The notes beneath the pieces are model-generated. The model was not told the origin of the DNA. It did no database searches and saw only the letters and a list, made by a program, of their open reading frames with translations. Both the position numbers and the translations under genes were made by a program. Shown here piece by piece: positions 15,823 to 24,045 of a DNA stretch of 64,000 bases (positions are counted from its first letter, which is position 1; the number at the start of each line of letters is the position of its first letter). The DNA is taken from assembly GCF_024609215.1 (NCBI RefSeq), contig NZ_JANIPD030000023.1, positions 62,001-126,000 on the forward strand. The letters run 5' to 3'. This DNA is from Curtanaerobium respiraculi. Its GTDB lineage: Bacteria > Actinomycetota > Coriobacteriia > Coriobacteriales > Eggerthellaceae.

Positions 15823-16989
15823 ATGCCGAAGTATACCATCAACGCGGAATACGCCACGCTGGTCGCGATCGACCAGCACGCACGGTCGAGCACGTTGAGC
15901 GCGCTCGACCTGACGACGGGGGAGCGCAGGAGGACGAGGCTGACGGGCTGCCCGTCGGCCGAGCAGGTCGCGGCCTGGGCGCGGGGATGGGCGACGGCGC
16001 CGTGCCGCTTCGCGTACGAGTCCGGGCCGTGCGGGTTCGGGCTCCTGCGCGGCCTGCGGGCGCTCGGGCACGGGTGCGACGTGATTGCCGTGGCGAGCAT
16101 CCCGCGCGACGGGAAGGACAAGCTGCTCAAGGACGACCGCAGGGATGCCGACCGGCTGCTCTCGGAGATGGCGAACCCGGCGAGCAAGATAAGGTCGGTC
16201 TGGGTGCCGGACGCGGCCACCGAGGGGCTGAGGGACCTGACCGGGGCGTACCTGGACGCCTCCTCCGCCTCCAGGCGGTCGAAGCTGCAGGCCGGCGGCT
16301 TCCTGCTGCGCCATGGGCACGTCTGGGACGAGAGGACCAAGGCGGGCGGCCTCAAGAAGACCTGGACGCCCGGCTACATGAAGTGGCTCTCCGGAATCTC
16401 CTTCGCCGACCCGCGCGCCCAGGAGGCCTTCAAGCGCTACGTCAAGACCGCCACCGAGGACATCGAGCGGGCGCGCTCGCTCGCGCGGAGGTGCAGGGAG
16501 GCCGCCGAGGCGCCGGCGTACAAGCCCTATGCCGACGCGCTGTGCAGACTCAAGGGCGTCGACGCCATCGGCGCGCTCGTCTTCATCGCCGCGATGGGCG
16601 ACTTCTCCCGCTTCAGGAACGGCAGGTCCGTCTCCGCCTACTTCGGCCTGGTGCCGACGAAGCACGACAGCGGCCCCAAGGTCGGCAACAACGGGCGGAT
16701 CACCAAGGCGGGCGACACGTCGTGCCGCAGGGCCGCGATCGAGGCCCTCGCCGGAATCGGCCGCTACAACGCCGGGCCGAAGTCGGCGCCGAGGAGGGGC
16801 CACGAGGTCTCCGCGGCGGTCGAGGCGGAGGCGCTGAGGTGCAACGTCCGGATCGCCGAGCGCTACAAGCACCTGGTGGCCAGGGGCAAGCCGGCCAACG
16901 CGGCGAAGACCGCGGCGGCATCCGAGCTCGTGCGCGACATGTGGGCGATGGGCATGATCGTGCGCGCGGAGCTCGCCGCCGGGGAATAG
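15823..16989 (+). CDS. IS110-family transposase (DEDD plus serine recombinase)
   Basis: A 388-residue transposase. The N-terminal RuvC-like domain has D17 (VAIDQHA), E66 (AYESGP), D105 and D108 (KDDRRDAD), the DEDD set. The C-terminal Tnp domain has the AMGDFSRF and GLVPTKHDSGPKVGNNGRITKAGDTSCRRAAIEAL block, including the likely nucleophilic Ser. All key residues are present and the frame is intact, so it may be active. Enzymes of this family recombine donor and target DNA guided by an element-encoded bridge RNA. Start ATG 15823 follows GGAAGGGG. Confidence 0.93.
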   Translation: MPKYTINAEYATLVAIDQHARSSTLSALDLTTGERRRTRLTGCPSAEQVAAWARGWATAPCRFAYESGPCGFGLLRGLRALGHGCDVIAVASIPRDGKDKLLKDDRRDADRLLSEMANPASKIRSVWVPDAATEGLRDLTGAYLDASSASRRSKLQAGGFLLRHGHVWDERTKAGGLKKTWTPGYMKWLSGISFADPRAQEAFKRYVKTATEDIERARSLARRCREAAEAPAYKPYADALCRLKGVDAIGALVFIAAMGDFSRFRNGRSVSAYFGLVPTKHDSGPKVGNNGRITKAGDTSCRRAAIEALAGIGRYNAGPKSAPRRGHEVSAAVEAEALRCNVRIAERYKHLVARGKPANAAKTAAASELVRDMWAMGMIVRAELAAGE

Positions 16990-17289
16990 CGGCGAGCGGG
17001 CAAACCATCGCCGCCGTCCGCTCCTTCAGGGAGCGTCGGGGAGCTCGCGACTTCCCTATGCACGCCGGGACGGGATTCCGGTGCGTGCGAACCTAGACTG
17101 ACACGCGACAATCCCCATGCCGAGCCTTTCGAAGTGCGGGCCGGGAGACCGGTGTCCGCGAATATGAGAATGCCGCAACGCAGGCGTCTTCAGCGGAGAC
17201 TTCTCCGAACGGGTCGGACGGCGTGATGCATAGGAGCCTCCCAGGCCGAATCGACGGGTTCGGCCTGGGAGAAATTTACCTCTTGACAG
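16990..17289 (+). ncRNA. Candidate bridge RNA region of the IS1111-type element
   Basis: The 300 bases between the transposase stop and the right inverted repeat have no open frame worth calling but are rich in short stems, for example CTCCTTCAGGGAG and the CCCAGGCCGAA/TTCGGCCTGGG hairpin (about 17240-17271). In the IS1111 subgroup the bridge RNA, whose loops pair with donor and target DNA, is encoded downstream of the recombinase. The assignment rests on position and known family biology; the exact RNA ends and loops cannot be fixed by eye. Confidence 0.45.
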
Positions 17290-17304
17290 GGTGCGGGGCA
17301 TATG

Positions 17305-17365
17305 AGGGAACCGCTGATATATTCCGCCAGCCCGGGGACGGCGGAATCCATCAGCGCTTCCCTAG
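17305..17365. repeat. Dispersed inverted-repeat element, short copy A
   Basis: A 61-base copy with ends AGGGAACCGCTGAT and ATCAGCGCTTCCCTAG, inner arms ATTCCGCC/GGCGGAAT and a CCGGGGAC core. It is a short version of the copies at 30250 and 50688 and lacks their roughly 90-base middle. It folds into one long hairpin between the IS element and recO. The CTA at 17362-17364 is the recO stop codon read on the minus strand. Confidence 0.8.
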
Positions 17366-18129
17366 AACAAACCGCAGGTGAAGAGGTAGTTCAAGCTCTT
17401 CAGATTCAGGTTGAGCTGCGAGCGGAACCAGCTTTGGCAGAAATGCAGGACGCCAAAGCTGTCGGACAGAGACGGCTCGCCAGCTTCCACCTGGGAAAAT
17501 GTGGAATGGAGGAACATATCCGATACGGTGATCGCGCGCGCCGGCACGCGCACATGGTCGATGGAGGAAGCGCAGTCCGGGCATACCGCCCCCCCGTCGG
17601 GAAACGAGAAATCGACCTCGGCGCCCCCCGTCGGATCGACGTGCGCGCCGCATCCCACGCATTCGGAAAAACTGGGGCGGAACCCCAGCAGCGAAACCAG
17701 CTTGACAAGGAAGGCAGCGGTGATGGCGGGAGCGATGGGAAGCTCGCACGCCCCCAACCGGTCGAGCGCCGCATCCGCCATGTCGAACAGGCGCGGAACC
17801 GGAAGATCCTCCTGCGATGCGCGAGCGAGCGATTCGAGCACGGGGGCCGCGGCCGACATGCGCGCGATATCCTCCCTAAGCGTCATATGGGCCGCCACCA
17901 GGCGCGCTTCGCTGATGATGTCGAGCTTCGGACGGGAAACGGCGAGCACGTCGCACACCGAGAACAGATCCATCCGCGCGGCGAACGTGTTCTTCGGCTT
18001 GCGCGCACCCTTCGCCACCGCCCGCAGCTGGGAGCCGTCCTCCCGCAGCAGGGTGAGGATCAGGTCGGCCTCGCCCAGGTTCGTCTTCTTCAGGACGAGC
18101 ACGCGCGTGCGGTAGGTGGGGCTCGCCAC
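17362..18129 (-). CDS. recO: DNA repair protein RecO
   Basis: A 255-residue RecO: N-terminal OB fold (TYRTRVLVLKKTNLGEADLILTLL), helical domain, and a zinc site of CVGC (about 156-159) and CPDC (about 182-185). It loads RecA on gaps together with RecR. The start is GTG at 18129, immediately after the era stop codon, and the ribosome site lies within era. It is last in the hrcA-led operon. Its stop codon belongs to repeat copy A, so the C-terminus (NYLFTCGLF) may have been shaped by that insertion. Confidence 0.93.
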   Translation of the reverse strand: MASPTYRTRVLVLKKTNLGEADLILTLLREDGSQLRAVAKGARKPKNTFAARMDLFSVCDVLAVSRPKLDIISEARLVAAHMTLREDIARMSAAAPVLESLARASQEDLPVPRLFDMADAALDRLGACELPIAPAITAAFLVKLVSLLGFRPSFSECVGCGAHVDPTGGAEVDFSFPDGGAVCPDCASSIDHVRVPARAITVSDMFLHSTFSQVEAGEPSLSDSFGVLHFCQSWFRSQLNLNLKSLNYLFTCGLF

Positions 18130-19035
18130 CTACATGCCCTCCCCGTAGCCGAACCGCCGGATCTGGTTCAGGTCGCGGCGCCAGTTCTTGCGCACCTTCA
18201 CATGCAGATCGAGGTAGACGCGCTCCCCCAGCAGCTGCTCCAGATCCGCACGCGCCTCCGAGCCGATCCGCTTCAGGGCGCCTCCGCCCTTGCCTATGAT
18301 GATGCCCTTCTGGCTGTCGCGCTCCACGTATATCGTGGCGAAGATACGCTCCAGCTTCTTCTTCCGGTCGTACTCCATCTCATCGACGAGCACGCCGATG
18401 GCATGGGGGACCTCGTCGTGGAAACCGCGCAGTATCTTCTCGCGGATGAACTCCGCGACGACGACCTCGATCGGCTGGTCGGTCTCCATATCCGCTGGGA
18501 ACCAGGCGGGTCCGGGGGGCAGCAGGGCGGCTGTGGCGTCCACGAACTCCCGGACTCCTTCGCCCGTGACCGATGACACGCACACCACCGCATCCCACGG
18601 GGCGGCATCGCCCGCGGCGCGCGCCTGCGCCTCTATCGCGCCGGCATCCACCAGGTCGGTCTTCGTGACCACGAGGATCTTCGGCGCATGCACCGCCGCC
18701 ACATGCCCGACGACCCAGGCATCCCCCGTGCCGAACGGCTTGCTCGCGTCCAGCAAAAACGCCACGGCGTCGATGCCGTCGAGCGCCTGCATGGCGCTCT
18801 CGTTCAACTCCTCGCCGAGCGCGTCGTGCGGCTTGTGCAGCCCCGGCGTGTCCACCAGCACCAGCTGGTAATCGTCACGCGTGCACACGGCGCGGAAGCG
18901 ATGGCGCGTGGTCTGCGCGGTGTCGCTGGTGATCGCCACCTTCTTGCCCATGATGGCGTTGATGAGCGTGCTCTTGCCCGCGTTCGGCCGCCCCACGAGC
19001 GTGACGAAGCCGGAACGGAACTCTTTATCTTCCAT
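18130..19035 (-). CDS. era: GTPase Era
   Basis: A 301-residue Era. G1 is GRPNAGKST (residues 15-23), G3 DTPGLHKP, G4 TKTD; the C-terminal KH domain has IIIGKGGGALKRIG. Era binds the 3' end of 16S rRNA in 30S assembly. It follows the undecaprenol kinase gene by three bases and abuts recO. The neighbours ybeY and era together are a common ribosome-maturation pair. Confidence 0.96.
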   Translation of the reverse strand: MEDKEFRSGFVTLVGRPNAGKSTLINAIMGKKVAITSDTAQTTRHRFRAVCTRDDYQLVLVDTPGLHKPHDALGEELNESAMQALDGIDAVAFLLDASKPFGTGDAWVVGHVAAVHAPKILVVTKTDLVDAGAIEAQARAAGDAAPWDAVVCVSSVTGEGVREFVDATAALLPPGPAWFPADMETDQPIEVVVAEFIREKILRGFHDEVPHAIGVLVDEMEYDRKKKLERIFATIYVERDSQKGIIIGKGGGALKRIGSEARADLEQLLGERVYLDLHVKVRKNWRRDLNQIRRFGYGEGM

Positions 19036-19038
19036 GGA

Positions 19039-19431
19039 TCATCCTAACACGGCGAGGATACGGGGGAGGAACACGATGCACCCGACGGCCACCGACATGA
19101 TAGAGAAAACCGAGACCGCGCCCGCCGCCATATCCTTGGCGCGCTCTGCGAGGGGGTTGATGCGGGGCTCGGCGAGATCGACGGCGTCCTCGATGGCGGA
19201 ATTGATGCACTCGGCGCCGATAACGAGCCCGCAGCAGATCAGAACCGCGCACCACTCGGCGGCGTCGAGGCGTAGCGCGAGCCCCAAAACCACCACCAGC
19301 ACCGCGACCGCCGTCTGCACGCGGATGTTGAAGCCGGTGCGATAGGCCGCGCGAATGCCCCGCCATGCGTAGCGGAAGGACGTGAGGAAGGGCGTTTTCC
19401 CGGAGCCGGGCTTCACGACCGGGATCTCCAT
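19039..19431 (-). CDS. dgkA: Undecaprenol/diacylglycerol kinase
   Basis: A 130-residue membrane kinase with three hydrophobic helices and the family motif GAECINSAIEDAVDL (about 72-86), followed by ERAKDMAAGAV. Gram-positive members phosphorylate undecaprenol for cell-wall carrier recycling. The ATG at 19431 lies inside the end of ybeY (19-base overlap), so translation is coupled. Order ybeY-dgkA-era is common in Gram-positives. Confidence 0.9.
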   Translation of the reverse strand: MEIPVVKPGSGKTPFLTSFRYAWRGIRAAYRTGFNIRVQTAVAVLVVVLGLALRLDAAEWCAVLICCGLVIGAECINSAIEDAVDLAEPRINPLAERAKDMAAGAVSVFSIMSVAVGCIVFLPRILAVLG

Positions 19432-19874
19432 TCGCCGAGCAGCGCCCGCTCCCGCGCCTCCATGGCCTCCGCCTCGTCCTCTTCGATATGATCGTAACCG
19501 CACAGGTGCAAAAGCCCGTGCGTCAGGAGCAGCTCGATCTCCTGCTGGAAGGTGTTGCCGTACCGCGGCGCCTGACGCTTGCACACGTCCACCGCGATGA
19601 CGACGTCCCCCAGCTCGTAGGGGACCCCCTCCGGCGCGGCAGCGTCGAAATCGTCGTCGAGGTTGTCGCACTCGAAGCTGAGCACGTCGGTGGGCCCCCG
19701 CTTGCCGCGGTACCCCTCGTTGAGGCGCGCCATCTCGTCGTCGTCGACGAAGCTGATCGACACCTCGGTGTTCGCCGGCTTCCCCTCGGCGGCGATGACG
19801 AACTCCGCCAACCCTTCCACGGGGAGGGGCTCCACGTCGTCGCGGCCGTACTCGTAGTTGATGGTGATGTCCAT
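19413..19874 (-). CDS. ybeY: Endoribonuclease YbeY
   Basis: A 153-residue YbeY. The zinc motif HGLLHLCGYDH (about 114-124) is complete, preceded by the DVLSFE and LGDVVIAVDVC blocks. It matures rRNA 3' ends and helps quality control of 70S ribosomes. It starts eight bases after phoH and overlaps dgkA. Confidence 0.95.
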   Translation of the reverse strand: MDITINYEYGRDDVEPLPVEGLAEFVIAAEGKPANTEVSISFVDDDEMARLNEGYRGKRGPTDVLSFECDNLDDDFDAAAPEGVPYELGDVVIAVDVCKRQAPRYGNTFQQEIELLLTHGLLHLCGYDHIEEDEAEAMEARERALLGEWRSRS

Positions 19875-19882
19875 GGATCGCC

Positions 19883-20869
19883 CTACTTCCTCCGCGCCTG
19901 CATGGGGCGCCGGGCGGTCTCGGCCTCGGCGCGGGAGTATGCCGCCACGATCTCAGCCACCAGGCTGTGCCGCACGACATCCCTTCCCTCAAGTTCGCAG
20001 AACGCGATATCCGGCACGCCCTCCACTATGGGACGCACCTGCTTAAGCCCCGACACGCCGCCCGGAAGGTCCAGCTGGGTGATGTCCCCGGTGATGACCA
20101 TCTTACTGCCGAAACCGAGGCGGGTGAGGAACATCTTCATCTGCTCCGGCGTGGCGTTCTGCGCCTCGTCCAGGATGATGAACGCATCGGAGAGCGTGCG
20201 GCCGCGCATGAACGCGAGCGGTGCGATCTCGATCGTGCCGTCGTCGAGCAGGCGCTGCGCCGCGTCGCGGTCCATCATCTCGAAGAGCGCATCGTAGAGC
20301 GGCCTGATGTACGGGTCGATCTTCTCGAACAACGTACCGGGCAGGAAGCCCAGGCTCTCCCCCGCCTCCACGACGGGACGCGACAGAACCAGCCGCGACA
20401 CCTCTTTGCGTTGGAGCGACGCCACCGCCATGGCCATCGCAAGATAGGTCTTGCCGGTGCCCGCCGGGCCTATGCTGAAGGTGATCGTGTTGTTGCGGAT
20501 AGCATCGACGTAATGCTTCTGGCCGGCGGTCTTGGGGCGCACGGCTCTCCCACGGTGCGAGATGATCACGTCCTCGCGCAGGGACCGGGGGGAGAACTCA
20601 CCCGTTTTAAGCAGCTCGATGGCGCGCTTGACATACGGCTCGTCGGGGGTGCCTCCCCCCTGCACCATTTTGAACAGGTCCGAGAAGAGCGAGGCGGCCG
20701 AATCGACCTCGATCGCATCCCCCGAGATGCTCACCTCGTCGCCGCGCACGGTGATGGAGGCGCGGTACGCTTGCTGTATCAGGCGCAGCATGCCGTCGGA
20801 CGGACCGACGACGGCCGCCATGTCCACGTTGCGCGGGGCGGTCAGCTTGATATGGGCGGAATTCGTCAT
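19883..20869 (-). CDS. phoH: PhoH-like ATPase
   Basis: A 328-residue PhoH-family protein: N-terminal KH-like part, then Walker A GPAGTGKTYLAM (about 138-149) and Walker B FIILDEAQN (about 231-239). The biochemical role is thought to be RNA helicase/ATPase activity linked to ybeY. The ATG overlaps the mtaB stop codon by four bases (ATGA). Confidence 0.93.
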   Translation of the reverse strand: MTNSAHIKLTAPRNVDMAAVVGPSDGMLRLIQQAYRASITVRGDEVSISGDAIEVDSAASLFSDLFKMVQGGGTPDEPYVKRAIELLKTGEFSPRSLREDVIISHRGRAVRPKTAGQKHYVDAIRNNTITFSIGPAGTGKTYLAMAMAVASLQRKEVSRLVLSRPVVEAGESLGFLPGTLFEKIDPYIRPLYDALFEMMDRDAAQRLLDDGTIEIAPLAFMRGRTLSDAFIILDEAQNATPEQMKMFLTRLGFGSKMVITGDITQLDLPGGVSGLKQVRPIVEGVPDIAFCELEGRDVVRHSLVAEIVAAYSRAEAETARRPMQARRK

Positions 20870-22116
20870 AGGCAGAAGATACCATCCTTATCCAAAGATG
20901 TTAAGGTCGCGCTCACCAGTGAGCCCGTCTGCAGATCCCCGGTGCGGACCGGGAAATACGACTCGCTCGTCCCGCGGCCGTCCGCCTCCACCAGCACGCG
21001 CTCGCGCGTTCCCACCCGCTGCAGGGAGCAGTCACGGCGCAATTCGGCTGCGAGCGACTGCAGGACGCGCGCACGGCGCGCGATCGCCTCGGGGGGGACC
21101 TGGTCCGCTCGCGCGGCGGCGGGCGTCCCCTCCCGCTTGCTGTACCGGAAGACATGGATCTTGCTAAATCGGCAGGCGCGCGCGACTTCGAGCGTCCGCT
21201 CGAAGTCCTCGTCGGTCTCGCCCGGGAATCCGACGATGATGTCGGTGGAGAGGCTCATGCTCGGAACGCGGTCGTAGAGCCGCCGCGCGATGGAGCAGAA
21301 CTCCTCCGCGGAATACGGCCGCGCCATGTCGCGGAGCACGCGCGTGCTCCCCGCCTGCAGGGGCAGGTGGAGATGCCGGCAGACCATCCCCTCCTCCCTC
21401 GCGAGGAGCTCGACCAGGGCGTCGTCGACGTTCCTCGGCTCGACGCTGGATATGCGCACGCGGGCCTCGGGGCAGCCGAGGCGGATCTTTCGCACCAAGT
21501 CCGCCAGGCCGATCCCATCCGAGGCGTATGCCCCCAAATTGATGCCCGTGAGCACGAGCTCGCGCGCCCCGGCATCCACGTGGGCGCGCGCCGTGGCAAG
21601 GACGTCGTCGACCGGCAGGCTCGCCTCGCGACCGCGGGCGGTGTGGACGATGCAGTACGTGCACGCGTGGTTGCATCCATCCTGCACCTTGATGCCGACC
21701 CGCGTGGGGAACCCCCCGCCGAAGCGCACGACGGGCGCCTGCGCAACGCCGGCGATCTCGGGGCAGGGCGCCTCCGACACACCGGCGCCGTCGGCGAAGA
21801 GCGCTTCGCACACGTCGACGACCTGCGCCTTCCCCACAACCTGCACCCGCGGGCTCATGGAGGCGAACGCCTCCGCATCGATGGCGGCGGCGCAGCCCGT
21901 GACGAGCACCGTCGCATCCGCATGCGCACGGAGGACGCCGCGCACCGCTTTGCGCGTCTTCTTCTCCGCCTCACCGGTGACGGTGCAGGTGTTGACGACC
22001 ACGACCTGCGGATCCGACGCGTCGTGGATGGAGCCGGCAGCCAGCAGCTTCGCGGCGATGCCATCGATCTCCACGCGGTTGACCTTGCAGCCCAGATTCA
22101 CGACGTCGAATCTCAT
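20866..22116 (-). CDS. mtaB: tRNA ms2t6A methylthiotransferase MtaB
   Basis: A 416-residue MiaB-like radical SAM enzyme. The N-terminal UPF0004 domain has three Cys (LGCKVN, VNTCTVT, TGCAA), the radical SAM motif is CNHACTYC, and a TRAM domain ends the protein. The MtaB subgroup adds methylthio to t6A37 of tRNA(Lys). The ATG at 22116 overlaps the rsmE stop (ATGA); longer readings run into rsmE. Confidence 0.9.
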   Translation of the reverse strand: MRFDVVNLGCKVNRVEIDGIAAKLLAAGSIHDASDPQVVVVNTCTVTGEAEKKTRKAVRGVLRAHADATVLVTGCAAAIDAEAFASMSPRVQVVGKAQVVDVCEALFADGAGVSEAPCPEIAGVAQAPVVRFGGGFPTRVGIKVQDGCNHACTYCIVHTARGREASLPVDDVLATARAHVDAGARELVLTGINLGAYASDGIGLADLVRKIRLGCPEARVRISSVEPRNVDDALVELLAREEGMVCRHLHLPLQAGSTRVLRDMARPYSAEEFCSIARRLYDRVPSMSLSTDIIVGFPGETDEDFERTLEVARACRFSKIHVFRYSKREGTPAAARADQVPPEAIARRARVLQSLAAELRRDCSLQRVGTRERVLVEADGRGTSESYFPVRTGDLQTGSLVSATLTSLDKDGIFCL

Positions 22117-22895
22117 TGCAGGCCGCCCAACTCGTAGAGGACCAGCGCGGGCGCGACGATGCCGGCGGTCTCCGTGCGCAGTATGCTGCGCCCCAGCGTG
22201 ACCGTGCATGCCCGTGGATTGCACGCGAGGAACGCATCGACCTCGCTTTCGGAAAGGCCGCCCTCGGGCCCCACGACGACGGCGACCCGCGCATCCTCCG
22301 CCGGAATGCGCAACTGCTCGAGCGATGCCCGCACCGCCCGCCCGATCGCGCCCGCGCGCGCCTCCTCCCAGCAGACGAGGACGCATGTCGCGCCGGATAG
22401 GAGGGCCGCGGCATCGCCGGCCGTCATGATGCCGGCCACCTCGGGGATGGCCGGCTGCCCGGACTGCATGGCCGCGCTCTTCGCGATGGCGCGCCACCGC
22501 TCGAGCCGCTTGGCGGCCCGCTTTTCATCGAGCCTCACCACGCTGCGCTCGCAGGCGAGGGGGATGAATGCGGAAACGCCCAGCTCCGTGGCGTGGCGGA
22601 TGACCGAATCCATCTTGTCGCCCTTCGTCACCCCCTGCAAGAGAATCACGCTCGCCCCGTCCGCGGCGGCCCCCTCGTGGGCGGCTATGCGCACGGCCAT
22701 GCCGCCGGCATCGACCTCGACCACTTCGCATTCGAAGTAGTCGCGCGCCGCGTCCACCACCGCGATATGCTCGCCGGGCGCAAGCCGCAGCGCGCGCGCG
22801 TGCCTGGTGTCCTCGGCGCTCAAACGCAGGGGAAACGTCGGCGCAACCTCGGCACCGAGCACCTGGCCGTCCAAGAAGAATCGGGGAAGGCTCAT
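22113..22895 (-). CDS. rsmE: 16S rRNA m3U1498 methyltransferase RsmE
   Basis: A 260-residue SPOUT methyltransferase with an N-terminal PUA-like domain and the knot motifs VVVGPEGGLSESE and LGRSILRTETA. It methylates U1498 of 16S rRNA. It lies three bases after dnaJ, a conserved order (hrcA-dnaJ-rsmE) in Gram-positives. Confidence 0.95.
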   Translation of the reverse strand: MSLPRFFLDGQVLGAEVAPTFPLRLSAEDTRHARALRLAPGEHIAVVDAARDYFECEVVEVDAGGMAVRIAAHEGAAADGASVILLQGVTKGDKMDSVIRHATELGVSAFIPLACERSVVRLDEKRAAKRLERWRAIAKSAAMQSGQPAIPEVAGIMTAGDAAALLSGATCVLVCWEEARAGAIGRAVRASLEQLRIPAEDARVAVVVGPEGGLSESEVDAFLACNPRACTVTLGRSILRTETAGIVAPALVLYELGGLQ

Positions 22896-22898
22896 GGG

Positions 22899-24023
22899 CT
22901 ATCCGGCGAAGGAGTCTTTGATCTTCTGAAACGTCGAGCGCTCCTCGGAGTAACTCTGGCCCATCTCCCGGGCGAGCTCCTCGAGCAGCTCGCGCTCGCG
23001 TTTGGAGAGCTTCTTCGGAACCGTCACGCTCACGTGGACGAACAGGTCGCCGCGGAGGTCGCTCCTGAAGCGGGGCATGCCGAAGCCGCGCGTGCGCACC
23101 ACCTGGTCGTTCTGGCAGCCGGCGGGGATCTGCACCTTCACCTTCTCGCCGTCGAAGATGCCGCCGACCTCGATCTCGGCGCCCAGGCACGCCTGGACGA
23201 TCGACACGTCCACGCGGGTGTGGAGGTTATCCCCGTCGCGCTGGAAATACTCGTGCGGCATAACGCGCACCGTGACGATCAGATCGCCTGCCGCCGAGCC
23301 CTGCATGCCCGCCTCGCCGAAGCCGGCGAGGCGCAGCTGTTGGCCGTCGCGAATGCCGACCGGAACCTCCACCGACACCTGGGTGCGGTCGGGCACGCGG
23401 CCCTGGCCCTCGCATTCGGGGCAGGGATTCTCGACCGTGTGCCCGGTGCCGTGGCAGCGGGGGCAGGTCGTCGCCGTCTGCATATCGCCCATGAATGTGT
23501 GCTGCACGGTCACCACGCGCCCCTGCCCATGGCACTCGGGGCAGGTGACAACCTTGCCGCTCTCGCCCAGGCCGCTGCCTCCGCATTCGGGGCAGGGAGC
23601 AAGCCTGTCGTATGCGATCTCCTTCTTGACGCCCTTGGCGACCTCTTCCAGCGTCACGCGCAGGCCGACGCCCATGTCGCGCCCCTCGCGGCGGGCGCGG
23701 CCGCCGCCGGCCGCCGCGCCTCCGAAGAAGCTGCTGAACAGGTCGCCCATGCCGAACCCTCCGAATATGTCGTCGAAGTCGACGTAGGGCTGACCGCCGC
23801 CGGACGCGCCGGGGATCGTCCCGAACCGGTCGTACTGGGCGCGCTTGTTGGCATCGGAAAGGACGTCGTAGGCCTCGTTGAGCTCCTTGAACTGCTCCTC
23901 GGCGTCCGCCGCCTTGTTAACGTCCGGATGAAGCTGGCGCGCTTTATGGCGAAACGCCTTCTTAATCTCATCGTCCGTGGCATTCCTGTCGACGCCGAGT
24001 ACCTCGTAGAGATCTTTCGCCAT
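22899..24023 (-). CDS. dnaJ: Chaperone DnaJ
   Basis: A 374-residue type I DnaJ: J domain with HPD (residues 33-35 region, RQLHPDVNK), Gly-rich linker containing GGGRARREG, four CxxCxGxG zinc motifs (CPECGGSG, CPECHGQG, CPRCHGTG, CPECEGQG), and the C-terminal substrate domains. It is a DnaK co-chaperone. The ATG at 24023 has GGAGGA; a longer in-frame reading has no ribosome site. Placement after hrcA with a CIRCE site means heat-shock control. Confidence 0.96.
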   Translation of the reverse strand: MAKDLYEVLGVDRNATDDEIKKAFRHKARQLHPDVNKAADAEEQFKELNEAYDVLSDANKRAQYDRFGTIPGASGGGQPYVDFDDIFGGFGMGDLFSSFFGGAAAGGGRARREGRDMGVGLRVTLEEVAKGVKKEIAYDRLAPCPECGGSGLGESGKVVTCPECHGQGRVVTVQHTFMGDMQTATTCPRCHGTGHTVENPCPECEGQGRVPDRTQVSVEVPVGIRDGQQLRLAGFGEAGMQGSAAGDLIVTVRVMPHEYFQRDGDNLHTRVDVSIVQACLGAEIEVGGIFDGEKVKVQIPAGCQNDQVVRTRGFGMPRFRSDLRGDLFVHVSVTVPKKLSKRERELLEELAREMGQSYSEERSTFQKIKDSFAG

Positions 24024-24045
24024 GTCCTCCGATTGCCTCTCTCGT

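Larger units (their letters stand above)
15676..17303 (+). mobile_element. IS110-family element of IS1111 type with 14-bp inverted repeats
   Basis: An element of about 1.63 kb. Perfect 14-bp inverted repeats (ATATGCCCCGCACC at 15676-15689; GGTGCGGGGCATAT at 17290-17303) flank one transposase gene, with 133 bases of non-coding DNA before it and 300 after. Inverted repeats near the ends and a long 3' non-coding part are features of the IS1111 subgroup. True ends may lie a few bases outside the repeats because IS1111 repeats are subterminal. No target duplication is expected or seen. It sits between rpsO and recO, with its right end one base from a palindromic repeat. Confidence 0.8.
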
